Shown here: positions 12,001-22,874 of the stretch, piece after piece
Layout of the letters: each line of letters starts with the position of its first letter
Numbering within the stretch: the stretch's first letter is position 1
Source of the DNA: Nicotiana tabacum
Taxonomy: Eukaryota > Streptophyta > Magnoliopsida > Solanales > Solanaceae
NCBI RefSeq assembly: GCF_000715075.1
Contig: NC_134082.1
Coordinates: 60,103,466-60,167,465, forward strand
Direction: 5' to 3'
Length of the DNA stretch: 64,000 nucleotides
Made by a program: the position numbers and the translations under genes
The notes under the pieces: generated by a model
The model's database searches: none
Told to the model about the DNA's origin: nothing
Seen by the model: only the letters and a program-made list of their open reading frames with translations

Positions 12001-12673
12001 CTAAAGCGACCAATAATCCCCCATGTCCAAAACCAAGTCCGATTCCAATCCGATTCGCACCCAGGGCCCCTTGGGACCCTATCCGATTACATTAACACAT
12101 CCCACAACATAATACAGACTTGCTCGCGCGATCAAAATACCAAAATAACATCAAAACCCACGAATTGGATGTCCAAAACGTGTGAATACAACATGAAACT
12201 GAAAAACTTTTAAAAATACTTCCGCGCATCCGATTCCTATCAAATCAACTCGGAATGACGCCAAATTTTGCGTGCAAGTCATAAATCATTGTACAGAACT
12301 ATTCCTAGGCTCGGAATCCCAAATGGACCTCGATGACACCAAAGTCTATTCCAAACCAAACTTAAAGAAGCCGAAATGCTCTCGGGTCATTCGAAACCCG
12401 ATCCGAACACACGACCAAGTCCAAAATCATCATACGAACCTATTGGGATCGTCAAATCCCGGTTCCAAGATCGTTTACTCAAAACGTCGACTCAAGTCAA
12501 ACTTAACCATTATAGGCCACTATTAAGAAACTAAGTGTTCTGATTTCAACCCGAACTCTTTCAAACCTAAACCAACCATCCCCGCAGGTCATAAAACAGT
12601 AAAAATACATATGAGGAGTCTTAATTAGGGGAACAAGGATCTACAAAGCAAAAGGACTGGACGGGTCGTTACA

Positions 12674-14072
12674 AAATTATTTTCTTATTTATTCGAACAC
12701 ATTATATCTAATTATTATAATAATATCTTTACTATCATTTTATTTCTCTAGGTAATATTCCTAAATATATAAAATTATGAAATAAAAGAAAACAGATCAT
12801 ATGGTTAGTGAAAAACTATTAAAATAGGAATCTTTATTTTTGAAAAGCTTTCAGAATCTATTTACTATAAAATATGAGTCAATCATTGCTTTCCACCATA
12901 AATTAAATTTGATTAAATTTAATTTGTCTAAATATATTTATATTATATTTTAAAAGTACCAAGTAATATTTTTTTTTTAAAAACGCCACATGACTTAACC
13001 TCATGCTTCACTACCTTCCTTTGAATATAATATAGAAGTGAGTAAAATAAAAATTTAAAATTAAATTATTTTTAAATATAAAAACATGTCATTCTTTTTG
13101 AACGGATTAATAAAAAGTGTGTCATTTTAAATTGAAACAAAAGGAATATAATATTACAAACACGTGATTTTTTTTATTTTTAACTAGATAATAGTATTAT
13201 TAATGGAAACTAGTTATCACTAACAAAAGAGGGTCATTAGAAAGACGGGGGATACGTGATTCTTAGTAACAAATAACAATTCTATTTTGTTTAATTTGAG
13301 ACTTTTTAGTTTTGTAAGGAGTGAAAACAAAGCCAGCCTTAACATATTTAATTTGCGAATATTTATACAAGACTTTAGCAATTTACGGTTTTAAAAGTTT
13401 AAATGTTGTACACTTTGTGGGATTATACATTTGTGTGGCTATAAAAACTTCTCATTAAAGAAAAAATAAGTAAATAAAAAATTTAAAATTAAATTATTTT
13501 AAAAATAAAAATATGTCGTTATGTTAGAACGAACTAATAAGAAAAGTATCATATAAATTAAAATGAAAAGAGTATAAAGTTGAGATGGAGAGTAATTATA
13601 TTTTCTTAAGGCTAAAATATGACACTATATTTCCTTCAATTTATTATGGTTGAAATTTTATAGCGTCCATATTAACATCATGTTAGCACTTGTTGCATTA
13701 TAAAATTTTTAGTTAGATAATTAAGTGTTAGTTTCTAATCATGGAACTTAGGTCCTTACTATTTTGAGTTCCCCTATCCAAAGTCCCACATCTATCTAAA
13801 ATCTTAAATGGGACCACTGTGAAGTTGCTTCAATTAATTAACCCATAGTAGTTGCCTAAAATGTTTAAGGGTTTGTATTATTCCACAGGGCACACATGAC
13901 ACATGGTCTCCATAAAGAATGGAGTAAATATTGCCACAAAGGGGGTTGTTTAGTGTTTATATGTTTGCAACAATACACAAATCATCTAACTTTATAGGAA
14001 AATGACGACTAAATGAGCTGTCCCATCACCAAGAAATCATCAAAGGAAATTAACCTAGAGTTTAGCCGAGTG
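12674..14072. other. AT-rich intergenic DNA with two MITE-like repeat copies
   Basis: No gene is visible. Two directly oriented similar stretches at about 13030-13150 and 13435-13575 share an AAATTTAAAATTAAATTATTT core, then an ATGTC...GAACG..CTAATAA segment and an AAATTGAAA-like end. They resemble a common Solanaceae MITE whose other strand reads 'fits AATTTATGTGACAC'. Ends and target duplications are not clear, so the family assignment is tentative. Confidence 0.45.
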
Positions 14073-14250
14073 ATTTTATTTTATGTCTCGTACAACTTAT
14101 ACTAGTTGTGTGATGTCTTTTTTTACCTCACATATATGTGGACTCATATCTTACACATTTGAGTCCACAAAATTCGGGGACCACACAGTTGTGAAACAAA
14201 AAAGAGGCCTCACACAACTAGTATCACTTGTGTGAGACACAAAATAAAAT
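14073..14250. mobile_element. Foldback (MITE-like) element, about 178 bp
   Basis: The left arm (from ATTTTATTTTATGTCTC through ACTAGTTGTGTGA) is the near-perfect reverse complement of the right arm (from TCACACAACTAGTA through GACACAAAATAAAAT). The arms are roughly 42 bp and can form a hairpin with a loop of about 90 bases. It encodes no protein. I could not define a target duplication, so the superfamily is unassigned. Confidence 0.7.
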
Positions 14251-14567
14251 TTTTCAGTTTAACCAAAGAAAGCTATGCTTTCACTGACTGCACTGCTTTT
14301 GCCGCCTCCAGTTAGTTTCCTTGAGCCTATATCCCTTTTTTAAAAAAAAAATTATATCACAAAACAAGTTTGTTACCAACTCGTTTAACCAACCCACAAG
14401 GAATCTTGCAAAGAAAATTACAGTGGGTTACAAAAAATATTCAACTGAAAAGAATCATGTCTGCTGCCACCCCTTTCACGTGAACAAGTCTTTAGCAACC
14501 TTTTTTTACTTTTTTTTTTTGTTTGTTTGTTGTTGAATACTAATCTTTTGTTTATTTTTTACTACTT

Positions 14568-15068
14568 TGTAGCCTATTATTTGGTGTTTGTTTTGATTTT
14601 CTTATCATATTCGATTTTTCTATTTTTTGAAGGAAGGACAATATATTTTTCATAATTAATTTTACCTTTTATGAAAAGGAAAATATAATTCTCCCATATT
14701 TGGCTAATCTTTTTTCTTGGAGAAAAAAGTTTTATACTTTTATAAATTAAGAATCATTCCTTCTAGTTTAGTAGCATCCACAATGTAGTCCTTAACGGGT
14801 TTGAGAGTCTTGTTTAGGAGGAGAATTTGTGAAATAAATATTATGATGTCACTTGTGTGTACCTTTTTGTGAGGTTGTTCTCTTGATATGATATACTTTA
14901 TTTATATAGTGGATTGCTATCTCTGCTTGTGGATGTAGATTAATTGACCGAACCACGATAAATATTTGTGTATCTTTTGGTATATTTCTCTTTTGTTGTA
15001 TGATTTATCGTCGTTCAATATTTGCTTTATTAGCTTCCGTATGACACCTCATTATTTCGATCCTAACA
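14568..15068 (+). mobile_element. 5' LTR of a mini Ty1/copia element
   Basis: It starts TGTAGCC and ends CCTAACA, and matches 15838-16303. Shared tracts include TAGTAGCATCCACAAT, GTGAGGTTGTTCT and GATTTATCGTCGTTCAA. The sequence AGTAGTATCAGAGTCTTGG follows immediately (15069-15087), a diverged initiator-Met primer-binding site. Confidence 0.8.
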
Positions 15069-15123
15069 AGTAGTATCAGAGTCTTGGTTAATTATCCGAT
15101 TTTTTTATGGAATGGAGACGAAT

Positions 15124-15668
15124 ATGAGTAAGATGGTATGTTTAAATGTGAGCAATTATAATGTCTGAAAAAGCAAGACGAAAGATTTATTGTTCGTGAA
15201 CAAGATGCATCTACCCATTTTTGCAGCTCATAACCCCGAGACTATATTTGATGAAATCTGGGATTTCGAGCACCAGCAAGTATGTGGATATATACGACAA
15301 TGGTTTGAAGACAATGTCCGCAATCATATTGTGAATGAGACACATGTGATATCAATATGGGAAAGCTAGAAACTTTTTATGCTTAAAAACTGAGAATAAC
15401 AAGTTGTTCCTGCTAAGGCAATCGATGTCCTTTTAAATACAATGAGGGCAGTCCTATCCTTGATCGTATAAATAATTTTTAAGGTGTCCTTGATCAGCTG
15501 TCTGGAATGGAAGTTAATTTTGATGATGAGATATAAGGACTTTGGCTTCCAGATTCTTGGGAAAGTCGTCGTGTTTCTTTGACAAATTTAGCTCATAGTG
15601 GTAAGGTGACCGTGAAATATGCCAAGAGTGGTGTATTAAAAGAGAAATTAAGGAGAAAATCTCAAGGT
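15124..15668 (+). pseudogene. Ty1/copia gag (UBN2-type) remnant
   Basis: Translation from ATG 15124 gives copia Gag features with interruptions: KDLLFVNKMHLPIF, then QVCGYIRQWFEDNVRNHI and ETHVISIWES, the conserved N-terminal Gag pattern of this superfamily. Later frames read SGMEVNFDDE, LPDSWESRRVSLTNLAHSG and VKYAKSGVLKEKLRRKS. In-frame stops occur near codon 15 and after IWES, and there are frameshifts. No zinc knuckle, protease, integrase or reverse transcriptase follows before the 3' LTR. It is therefore a deletion derivative that could only be moved in trans. Confidence 0.75.
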
Positions 15669-15837
15669 TTATCCTTACTAGCAACCTATTTGACAGTAAT
15701 CATAATTTTTGTTTGGAAATTTTGACTAGAGTGCTATTCATGTTGAGACAAACTTTGTGACAACCTATTGAAGGTTATATGAAGAAGGTGGTGAATCAAC
15801 TTTATTTTGTAAGAAAGTTCAGGCCAAAAGGGAGAAT

Positions 15838-16303
15838 TGTAAAGGGGTTTGTCCTAATTTTCTTACCATATTTGGGTTTTCTATTTCTTGAAGGAAGTAC
15901 AACATAATTACCATAATTGATTTTACTTCTTAGGGAAAAAATATAATTCTTCCATATTTGTTAGTCCTTTTCTTGGAGGAAAATGTTTTGCACTTCTATA
16001 AATTGAGAATTTTCTTTCTAATCTAGTAGCATCCACAATATAGTTCCTCTTGTTTAGGGAGAATTTTAAGATAAGTGTTTATGCTGTCACTTGTGTGTGC
16101 CTCTTTGTGAGGTTGTTCTTTCGATATGGTGTATTCTCTTTTATATAGTGGATTGGTTATCTCCACCTCTGGATATAGGTCAATTGACTGAATTAAATAT
16201 TTATGTCTCTTTTGGTATATTTCTTTTTTATTATATGATTTATCGTCGTTCAAGGTTTACTTTACTGGTTTTTACGTGACACCTAATTGTTTCAATCCTA
16301 ACA
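15838..16303 (+). mobile_element. 3' LTR of the mini Ty1/copia element
   Basis: It starts TGTAAAGGGG after a purine-rich AAAAGGGAGAAT and ends CCTAACA. It is a shorter copy (466 bp) of the 5' LTR. The open frames on both strands here (16023-16253, 16091-16279) are not genes. I could not confirm a target duplication for the whole element. Confidence 0.8.
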
Positions 16304-17068
16304 CCTACATTGTGCATGCATTAGGCGGCAAAGGAGCACATGCTATGGTTAGTGGTAGGCAGTTAGGCACGAGAGCATAAATATACTACTTGAACTTAAC
16401 GACGTAAAGTCAAATAAAATTGTACTCCAATTAGTTTAATTAAATTCTGGCAAAATTGATCCAAAATAAAATGCAAGCAAGTGAGTTGTGTTATTAAAAT
16501 GAATTTTAAAAAATTAAGTCGGCATACTATTAAATAATTCTGTAGTATTCTACGGTTCAATTGTGCTTATTGTGATTATAAACATTCTTTGGAAGTTGAA
16601 CTTCTTTTTAGATCAATTGGCATTCTAGTTTGTCATTGAAATAATAAGTTGCACTCAAAGGATCTTACTATTTTCATTTCATTGGAATAATAATTGGATT
16701 GTTAAATCCTGCAAACATTCATTTAATATTTAATATCAATTGCAGATAATAGCAAAGTGATTCCAGGAATTGTACTCATATGTGCCTCTGTGGTCTGTAC
16801 AACAATTGCTCTTCTATTTAAAGTTTTAAACCAGTAAATCTCTCTCTCTCTCTCTATAAACAATTTCTTGAGACCGCGCGCGTTGGAGACGAATTAGAAA
16901 TCTGACCAATATTTACAAATGTCATTTTTCAATTGGACAATATATAATTAATTGTTGTTACTCTCCCTTTTAACACCATTTTCAAACTACTAAAGTGCTC
17001 CTCAAACTAATTAATATGTGGGACTTTGGCCCCTCAACCAACTATAGTTATGATGGTCCGTGGCTACC
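16304..17068. other. Intergenic DNA with a CT microsatellite
   Basis: No gene or element ends recognised. A (CT)n tract lies at about 16837-16855. Confidence 0.55.
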
Positions 17069-17076
17069 CTCATCAC

Positions 17077-17576
17077 TAGGGCTATGCACGGATCGGATCG
17101 GATCGGATTTAGCATATTTCGGATTCGAATTTCGGATTTCGGATTTTAGAAAATGCAATTCGAATTCGATCCGAATTATATCGGATCGGATCGGATTTTA
17201 AAGTTTGGATCGGATCGGATATCGGATCGTATTATTATGCCTCAAACTTAAACTAATATGTATATTTTCTTTGTAAAAGAGGCAATACATTAAGAAAAAT
17301 TCATGTTTATGCAATTATGAGAGTACTATGGTGCCAATATAGCTAAATCTAGCAATTGTAAAGGTAATAACTTGGAGGTTGATGTAAATTAAAGTGTAGT
17401 ATTTATACATGTCCTAATAATTTTGGATTTCGGATTGGATTGGATTAAAATATACCAATCCGAAATCCGAAATTTTAATAAACATAATCCGAAATCCGAT
17501 CCAATCCGAAATTCGAAATTCAAAATTGAATGGATCGGTTCGGATTTCGGATATTCGATCCGAATGAACAACCCTA
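17077..17576. mobile_element. hAT-type MITE, 500 bp
   Basis: Terminal inverted repeats are TAGGGCTATGCAC on the left and, read inward from the right end, TAGGGTTGTTCAT. A perfect 8-bp direct repeat CTCATCAC flanks the element (17069-17076 and 17577-17584). An 8-bp target duplication with short terminal repeats is the hallmark of hAT transposons. Both subterminal regions are packed with ATCGGATCGGAT and ATTTCGGATTTCGGA units in opposite orientation, resembling subterminal transposase-binding repeats. The centre is AT-rich and non-coding. Open frames at 16995-17201, 17389-17571 and 17423-17740 are translations of these repeats. Confidence 0.88.
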
Positions 17577-17843
17577 CTCATCACCCATTCGTTCACCTCC
17601 ATTTCCACAGCCAGAACACCTTTGAAAAACAATATCCATCTCTCATTTTCTCCAAACTACAAAATCCTCTCTCTAGAGTTCTCAAAATTAAGAGCATGTT
17701 TGGCCAAGCGTTTAGGAGACCAAAGTACTTTTTTTTCTAAAAAATGTATTTTAAAAAAAATAAATATATGTGACCCCCAAGCTTTTCTGATGCCATTTTC
17801 TGTGAAGGATTTTTGGATTTTGGTCTAGATTGATGTAACATGA

Positions 17844-18495
17844 TATATACGGTCAAAATCGGGCTAGCCTAGTCTTGTATGGTTAATCGAAACATGGATG
17901 GCAGACCAAGGTTCGGCCTCACTTTGTACCGAACCATGGCACGAAGATGGATTGCTAAGCTCATGAATCAATGACCGATCAAGATCGAGACCATCCATGA
18001 TCAAGACCGAAGTAGGATAGAAATCGAGCGAGATCGAAGGGAGCCTGCTAAGTCGAATAATAGAAAGCCGAGATATCCGTGATCGGGCAAGGATCGTGGC
18101 GGAAATCTCGGCACATATCAAGTCAAGACTGATTATTTAGCCAATCATGGGATTTCCTTCTGTATTTAGAATGATACCATAAGTAGAATTCCTCTACTAA
18201 ATAAATGGGGTTATAATCATTTTGTAGCCATCATATTCACGCATAATAAAGCAATACATTATATTTTCTCTCTTAAGCTCTGTTGTTCATTTCATACTTT
18301 TCATTAGCATACTCAGTTGGTTCGAGGGCGATCTAGCTCGAGGGCCATAACTGCTCATTATATTGGTTTGGTTTTTTCCATTTACAGTCAATTTCTAATA
18401 TTAATTTACATATTCCTCAGTTTGTGCCAAGTAAAATCACGTATCCTTAACACCGCAATATAAATTCAATTGTTATCCAATTTTAAGGGTAAACA
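17844..18495 (+). mobile_element. Tat-A 5' LTR
   Basis: 652 bp, matching 28669-29314. The start reads TATATACGGTCAAAATC, so the canonical TG end has mutated in both copies or is atypical, and it ends GGGTAAACA. The minus-strand open frame at 17864-18121 has an equivalent in the 3' LTR (28668-28946) but no recognisable domain. Confidence 0.9.
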
Positions 18496-18498
18496 GTT

Positions 18499-18516
18499 TG
18501 GCGCCCACTGTGGGGC
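18499..18516 (+). other. Tat-A primer-binding site
   Basis: TGGCGCCCACTGTGGGGC begins 3 bases after the LTR. TGGCGCC-type sites are typical of Tat and related plant Ty3/gypsy elements. I cannot name the primer tRNA with certainty. Confidence 0.82.
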
Positions 18517-18607
18517 TAAGGATAATAGTGATTGCCTGGTACAATTTTTGTGACACACACTATTTTACGCTTGTTCTTTGAAGTGTCTTTGATTATAGGA
18601 TTAAAAT

Positions 18608-20420
18608 ATGTCAAACTCTCAGTCAGCACCTTAACACATTAACAATGATCTCAGCCACCACAGCGAGAATGAGAACATTGCACAGGAAACGTTGTACCCC
18701 CTGCCGGCCTCGATAGAGTCCCGGTTGTACACCCAATCAACGTCAGTTCACATATAGCCATCAATGTAAATGTGGTCATCGAACCCAAAAGCAGCGTTCG
18801 TGGGGGTACCCGATCAGCAACTCAGAATGCACATAGCGGTGAAGATGGCGGGATCAGCCTACGGGTAATCTTCAAAATGTTACAAGCCCAGCAGGCAGCA
18901 ATAGCCCAGTTTCAAAACCAGAACCATACTGCGAGCATGGCTGAGCTCGAACTATCCTAGGAAGTCATATAAAGGGTTGAATCGGCCTCGAGGAAACCGA
19001 ATGAGAAAGAGTCGAAGACCAATCCTGCTATCATAAGGATGCTCGAAGAATTGACAAAGCGAATCGAGATGGGGTAAAGAAGATCGAGGAAATAATAAGA
19101 AGGTAGAAACTTATAACTCTAGGGTCGACCAAATTCCGGGGGCACCACCGATATTGAAAGGACCAGATTCCAAAAAGTTTGTACAAAAACCTCCCCCCGA
19201 GTGCGGCTCCGAAGCCAATCCCCAAGAAGTTTCGTATGCCCAAGATTCCGAAGTATAACAGGACAACAAATCCAAACGAGCACATCACCTCATACACGTG
19301 TGCCATCAAGGTAAATGACTTGGAAGATGACGAGATTGAATCTGTATTGTTGAAGAAATTTGGGGAGACTTTATCGAAGGGTGCTATGATATGGTATCAT
19401 AACTTACCACCTAATTCTATTGACTCGTTTGCTATACTTGCAGATTCTTTTGTAAATCCACACACCGGAGATATTAAGGCTGCTACAAGAAAGTTGGACC
19501 TTTTCAAGGTAAGGTAGAAAGACAACGAGATGCTCAGTAAATTCGTATCTCGATTCCAAATGGAACAAATGGATTTGCCACCGTCACCGACAATTGGGCT
19601 GTTCAAGCTTTTACTCAAGGTCTCAACGATTAGAATTCTATAGCTTCACAATAATTGAAGCAGAATTTGGTCGAATATCCAACTGTCACTTGGGCCGATG
19701 TACATAATCGGTATCAGTCGAAGATCAGGGTCGAGGATGACCAGTTGGGACTCCTTCTAGGTCTATTTATCCAAACAAGTCCGTCGACAGAGTTTAAAGG
19801 GATATTGATCTGTAACTATGATCGAACAGAGATCCATATGAACCATACGATGGAGATTGGAGAAACAACGGACCTAGATGCAACCCCGTTCGAAATGATA
19901 TAAGGAATGACCGAGGACGTAGCTCCCGAGGACTTATGAGCAAGAGTGGTTTCCACAGGGATGCCGGGCCCAAAGAAGCACCTTGACTATCAGAATATAG
20001 CTTCAACGTAGATGCATTTGCCATCATATCGGTCATCGGATGTATCAAAGATACCAGATGGCCTCGACCTCTGCAAACCGATCCGACCCAGAGAAATCCA
20101 AACCAAATATGCTGGTATCATGGTACCCATGGCCATAAAATAGAAGATTGTAGACAGCTAAAAGAGGAAGTAGCCTGATTGTTTAACAAGGGGAACTTTC
20201 AAGAATTCTTAAATGATCGGGCCAAGAATCACTTCAAAAACAGAGATTCAAACAGACAGAACGAGAAAGAAGAGCCACATCACGCGATTCACATGATCAC
20301 TAGAAGGGTCGATATTCCTCAAGGACCAGTATTTAAATGCACCAAGGTGACGATCACAAGGGAGATGCGAATTCGGGACTATTTACCGGAAGGACCTTGT
20401 CCTTCAATGACGAGGATATA
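18608..20420 (+). pseudogene. Tat-A gag remnant
   Basis: The likely start is ATG 18608, with a stop at codon 9. The Gag core is readable at 19179-19517: it has PKFRMPKIPKY-like entry sequence, a KVNDLEDDEIESVLLKKFGE helix region and TLSKGAMIWYHNLPPNSI, the conserved region of plant Ty3/gypsy Gag. It continues after a TAG through MLSKFVSRFQME and NLVEYPTVTWADVHNRYQ. At 20100-20160 comes a motif-like WYHGTHGHKIEDCRQLKEE stretch, a plausible nucleic-acid-binding region before protease. Multiple stops and frame changes separate these pieces. Confidence 0.82.
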
Positions 20421-20972
20421 GAAGGGATCGAACAACCCCACAACGACGTACTGGTAATATATCTCCTTATGAGTAAAATTATAGCTAAACCTGTTTTGAT
20501 TGATCCAAGTAGCTCGGACAACATTATTCGATCGAGGGTTGTAAAACAGCTCGTCCTACAAGATCAAATTGTGCCCACATCCCGAGTACTTAACGACTTT
20601 AAAATGGCAAGCAAAACCACCAAAGGTGAAATTATTTTGCCAGTGAATGTGGTCGGGACCATCCAAGAAACAAAGTTCCATGTGATCGAGGGTTACATGA
20701 GGTACAACGTCCTACTCGGAAGGCCTTGGATCCATAACATGAGGGCAGTACCCTCGACCCTTTACCAAGTTCTTAAGTTCTTGACATCGGATAGAGTCAA
20801 AACATTGTATAGAGAGAAACCCACTGCCAATGAGATGTTTGCAATCGATGAAGTGATACCGATATCGACACTTTCATCAGACAAAAGGATCAGATTCGAA
20901 AGGAAAATGGGAGGCCAAATAGCAACAACAGACACCAGCCTCGACCTAATCGGAGAAGTAGGGGACCGATGA
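20421..20972 (+). pseudogene. Tat-A retroviral-type aspartic protease region
   Basis: The frame 20337-20972 contains VLIDPSSSDNIIRSRVVKQL, equivalent to the protease active-site segment of this lineage (D-P-G-S-S), with Gly changed to Ser at the third position of the active-site triplet. The downstream flap and hydrophobic segment GEIILPVNVVGTI and the conserved LLGRPWIHNMRAVPS tail are present. The stretch is open over 211 codons, but the active-site change probably impairs it. Confidence 0.8.
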
Positions 20973-21036
20973 GGACGACGACTATTAGATCCCTCGATCC
21001 TTCATTATTCTCGATGACTCCGATGCCACCAAGACA

Positions 21037-22010
21037 ATGGTCAAAGAGCCGGAACAGATCATACTGATCGAGCATCTGCCCGATCAAAAGATATGCCTAG
21101 GCATGGGGTTAACTCCCGAACTCAGGAAAAAACTTATTCAATTTCTTATAGCTAATATGGATTGTTTTGCCTGGTCCCATCTCGATATGACAGGGATCCC
21201 ACCGAAGATCACTACCTATAAACTGAGTTTGGATCCAAAGTTTCGCCCGGTGAAACAAAAAGGAGGCCTCAATCCGAGGTCAAACACACTTTCATCAAAG
21301 ACGAGGTAACTATACTTCTCAAAATGGGATCCATTCGGGAAGTAAATTATCCCGAATGGTTAGCAAACATAGTGGTAGTCCCTAAGAAGGGAAACAAACT
21401 TAGAATGTGTGTAGATTATAAAGACCTGAATAAAGCATGCCCCAAGGATTATTTTCCTTTGCCTAACATCGATCGTATGATCGATGCCACGGCCGACCAC
21501 GAGATTCTCATTTTTGTCGATGCCTACTCTGGGTACAACCAAATACAGATGAACCCAGAGGACTAGTAAAAGACCTCATTTATCACTAAGTATGGCACCT
21601 ACTGTTATAATATAATGCCATTCGGACTAAAAAATGCTAGTGCAACCTATCAACGCCTAGTAAATCGAATGTTCGAACAACAAATAGGGAAATGTATGGA
21701 AGTTTATATTGATGACATGCTAGTTAAGTCCCTGCGAGTAGAGGACCATTTAAAGCATTTGCAGGAGACTTTCGATATACTAAGGAAGTATAATATGAAG
21801 CTCAACCCAAAAAATGCATGTTCGGGGTTGGCTCGGGGCAAATTTCTTAGCTTCATGGTGTCCAATAGAAGGATCGAGATTAACCCCGATAAAATCAAAG
21901 CTATAGAGGATATCATGGTCATAGATAATGTAAAGGCCGTGCAGAGGCTAACGGGGCATATAGCCGCCCTAGGGCGATTCATTTCGAGATCTTTAGATAG
22001 GAGTCAATGA
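21037..22010 (+). pseudogene. Tat-A reverse transcriptase
   Basis: Ordered RT motifs are visible: FAWSHLDMTGIPP upstream, then LRMCVDYKDLNKACPKDYFP, the first catalytic Asp in FVDAYSGYNQI, PFGLKNASATYQRLVN, and the YIDDM catalytic box at about 21706-21720, followed by the thumb-side NPDKIKAIEDI region. A frameshift lies near 21300, a TAG follows the MNPED segment at about 21566, and a TGA follows SLDRSQ at 22010. The catalytic aspartates survive but the chain is broken into three pieces. Confidence 0.88.
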
Positions 22011-22019
22011 TTCTTCTCA

Positions 22020-22808
22020 CTGCTTAAGAAGAAGAGCAATTTTGCATGGACTCCGGAATGCCATCAGGTCTTGGAGGAACTAAAGCGATATTTATTGAAC
22101 CCGCCGCTGCTTCATACCTCGAAAATGAACAAACAACTTTACTTGTACTTGGCAGTCTCAAAGACAGCGGTAAGTGGAGTCCTAGTCTAAGAAGAATAAG
22201 GTACACAATTTCCTGTCTATTTTGTTAGTCGGATCTTAGGTGAGGCCGAAACTAGATATTCGCACTTAGAAAAATTAACTCTTGCATTAATAAGCGCCTC
22301 TAGGAAACTAAAACCTCATTTCCAATGCCATCCAATATGTGTTCTGACAACTTATCCTCTTTGAAACATTTTGCACAAACCCAAACATTCGGGTCGACTG
22401 GCCAAATGGGTTGTCGAAATCAGTGGGTACGATATTGAGTATCGAACCCGAACTAGTATCAAGTCTCAAATCTTGGCAAACTTCATGGTTGAATTTGCGT
22501 CGGCCCTCGTACCTGAGGTTGAAAAAGAACTACTGATAAAATCGGGTACATCTTTGGGGGTCTGGACCCTCTTTACGGATGGTGCTTTGAATGCGAAGGG
22601 GTCCGGACTAGGCATCATGCTAAGATCACCCACGGGTAATGTAGTTAGACAATCTATCAGAACTACACAATTGATTAACAATGAGGCCGAGTATGAGGCC
22701 ATGATTGCAGGTCTTAAACTAGCTAAAAGCTGGGGAGTAGAGGTTATAGAGGCCAAGCGTGATTCCCTCATCGTGGTAAACCAAGTTAACGGGACTTTTG
22801 AAGTCTGA
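22020..22808 (+). pseudogene. Tat-A RNase H region (first RNase H decayed, second RNase H readable)
   Basis: Between 22020 and 22370 a broken first RNase H can be traced in shifting frames. The second domain is in the frame 22371-22808: LFTDGALNAKGSGLG carries the first catalytic Asp, NNEAEYEAMIAGLKLAKSWG the Glu and helix, and DSLIVVNQVNGTF the next Asp. Tandem RNase H domains are characteristic of the Tat lineage. It ends at TGA (22806-22808). Confidence 0.82.
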
Positions 22809-22874
22809 GAAGACCGAAGGCAGAGGTACTTGGATAAACTACAGGTGACTCTACATCAATTTAAGGAATAGACC

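Larger units (their letters stand above)
9799..12673 (-). mobile_element. Solo LTR (2875 bp), minus orientation, Del/Tekay-like family
   Basis: Read on the minus strand it starts TGTAACGACCC (12673) and ends GGGTCGTGACA (9799). It has no internal domain and no second LTR, which is the product expected from LTR-LTR recombination. Flanking bases are AAATC (9794-9798) and AAATT (12674-12678), a plausible 5-bp target duplication with one mismatch. Its length equals that of the LTR at 5892-8767 within one base and internal landmarks fall in the same order: CpG cluster 11620-12000, GAGGTAAGT at 11111-11119, GATCCCAT-type repeats 10560-10775, and the conserved block 10293-10338. Confidence 0.85.

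Noticed and set aside
11614..12213. Overlapping open frames on both strands (121-150 codons) that look like Cys/Arg/Pro-rich proteins
   Set aside because: They lie in the CpG-rich repeat cluster of a solo LTR; open frames on both strands follow from the composition, and no domain is recognisable.
16023..16279. Frames on both strands in the copia 3' LTR
   Set aside because: LTR sequence; the matching region of the other LTR does not keep the frame.
14561..16308. Target duplication for the mini copia element
   Set aside because: No 5-bp direct repeat matches at the inferred ends; boundaries may be off by a few bases, so none is claimed.
17389..17740. Three overlapping frames of 60-105 codons with repetitive Ile/Arg/Ser content
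   Set aside because: Translations of the GGATTTCGGAT repeats in the hAT MITE.
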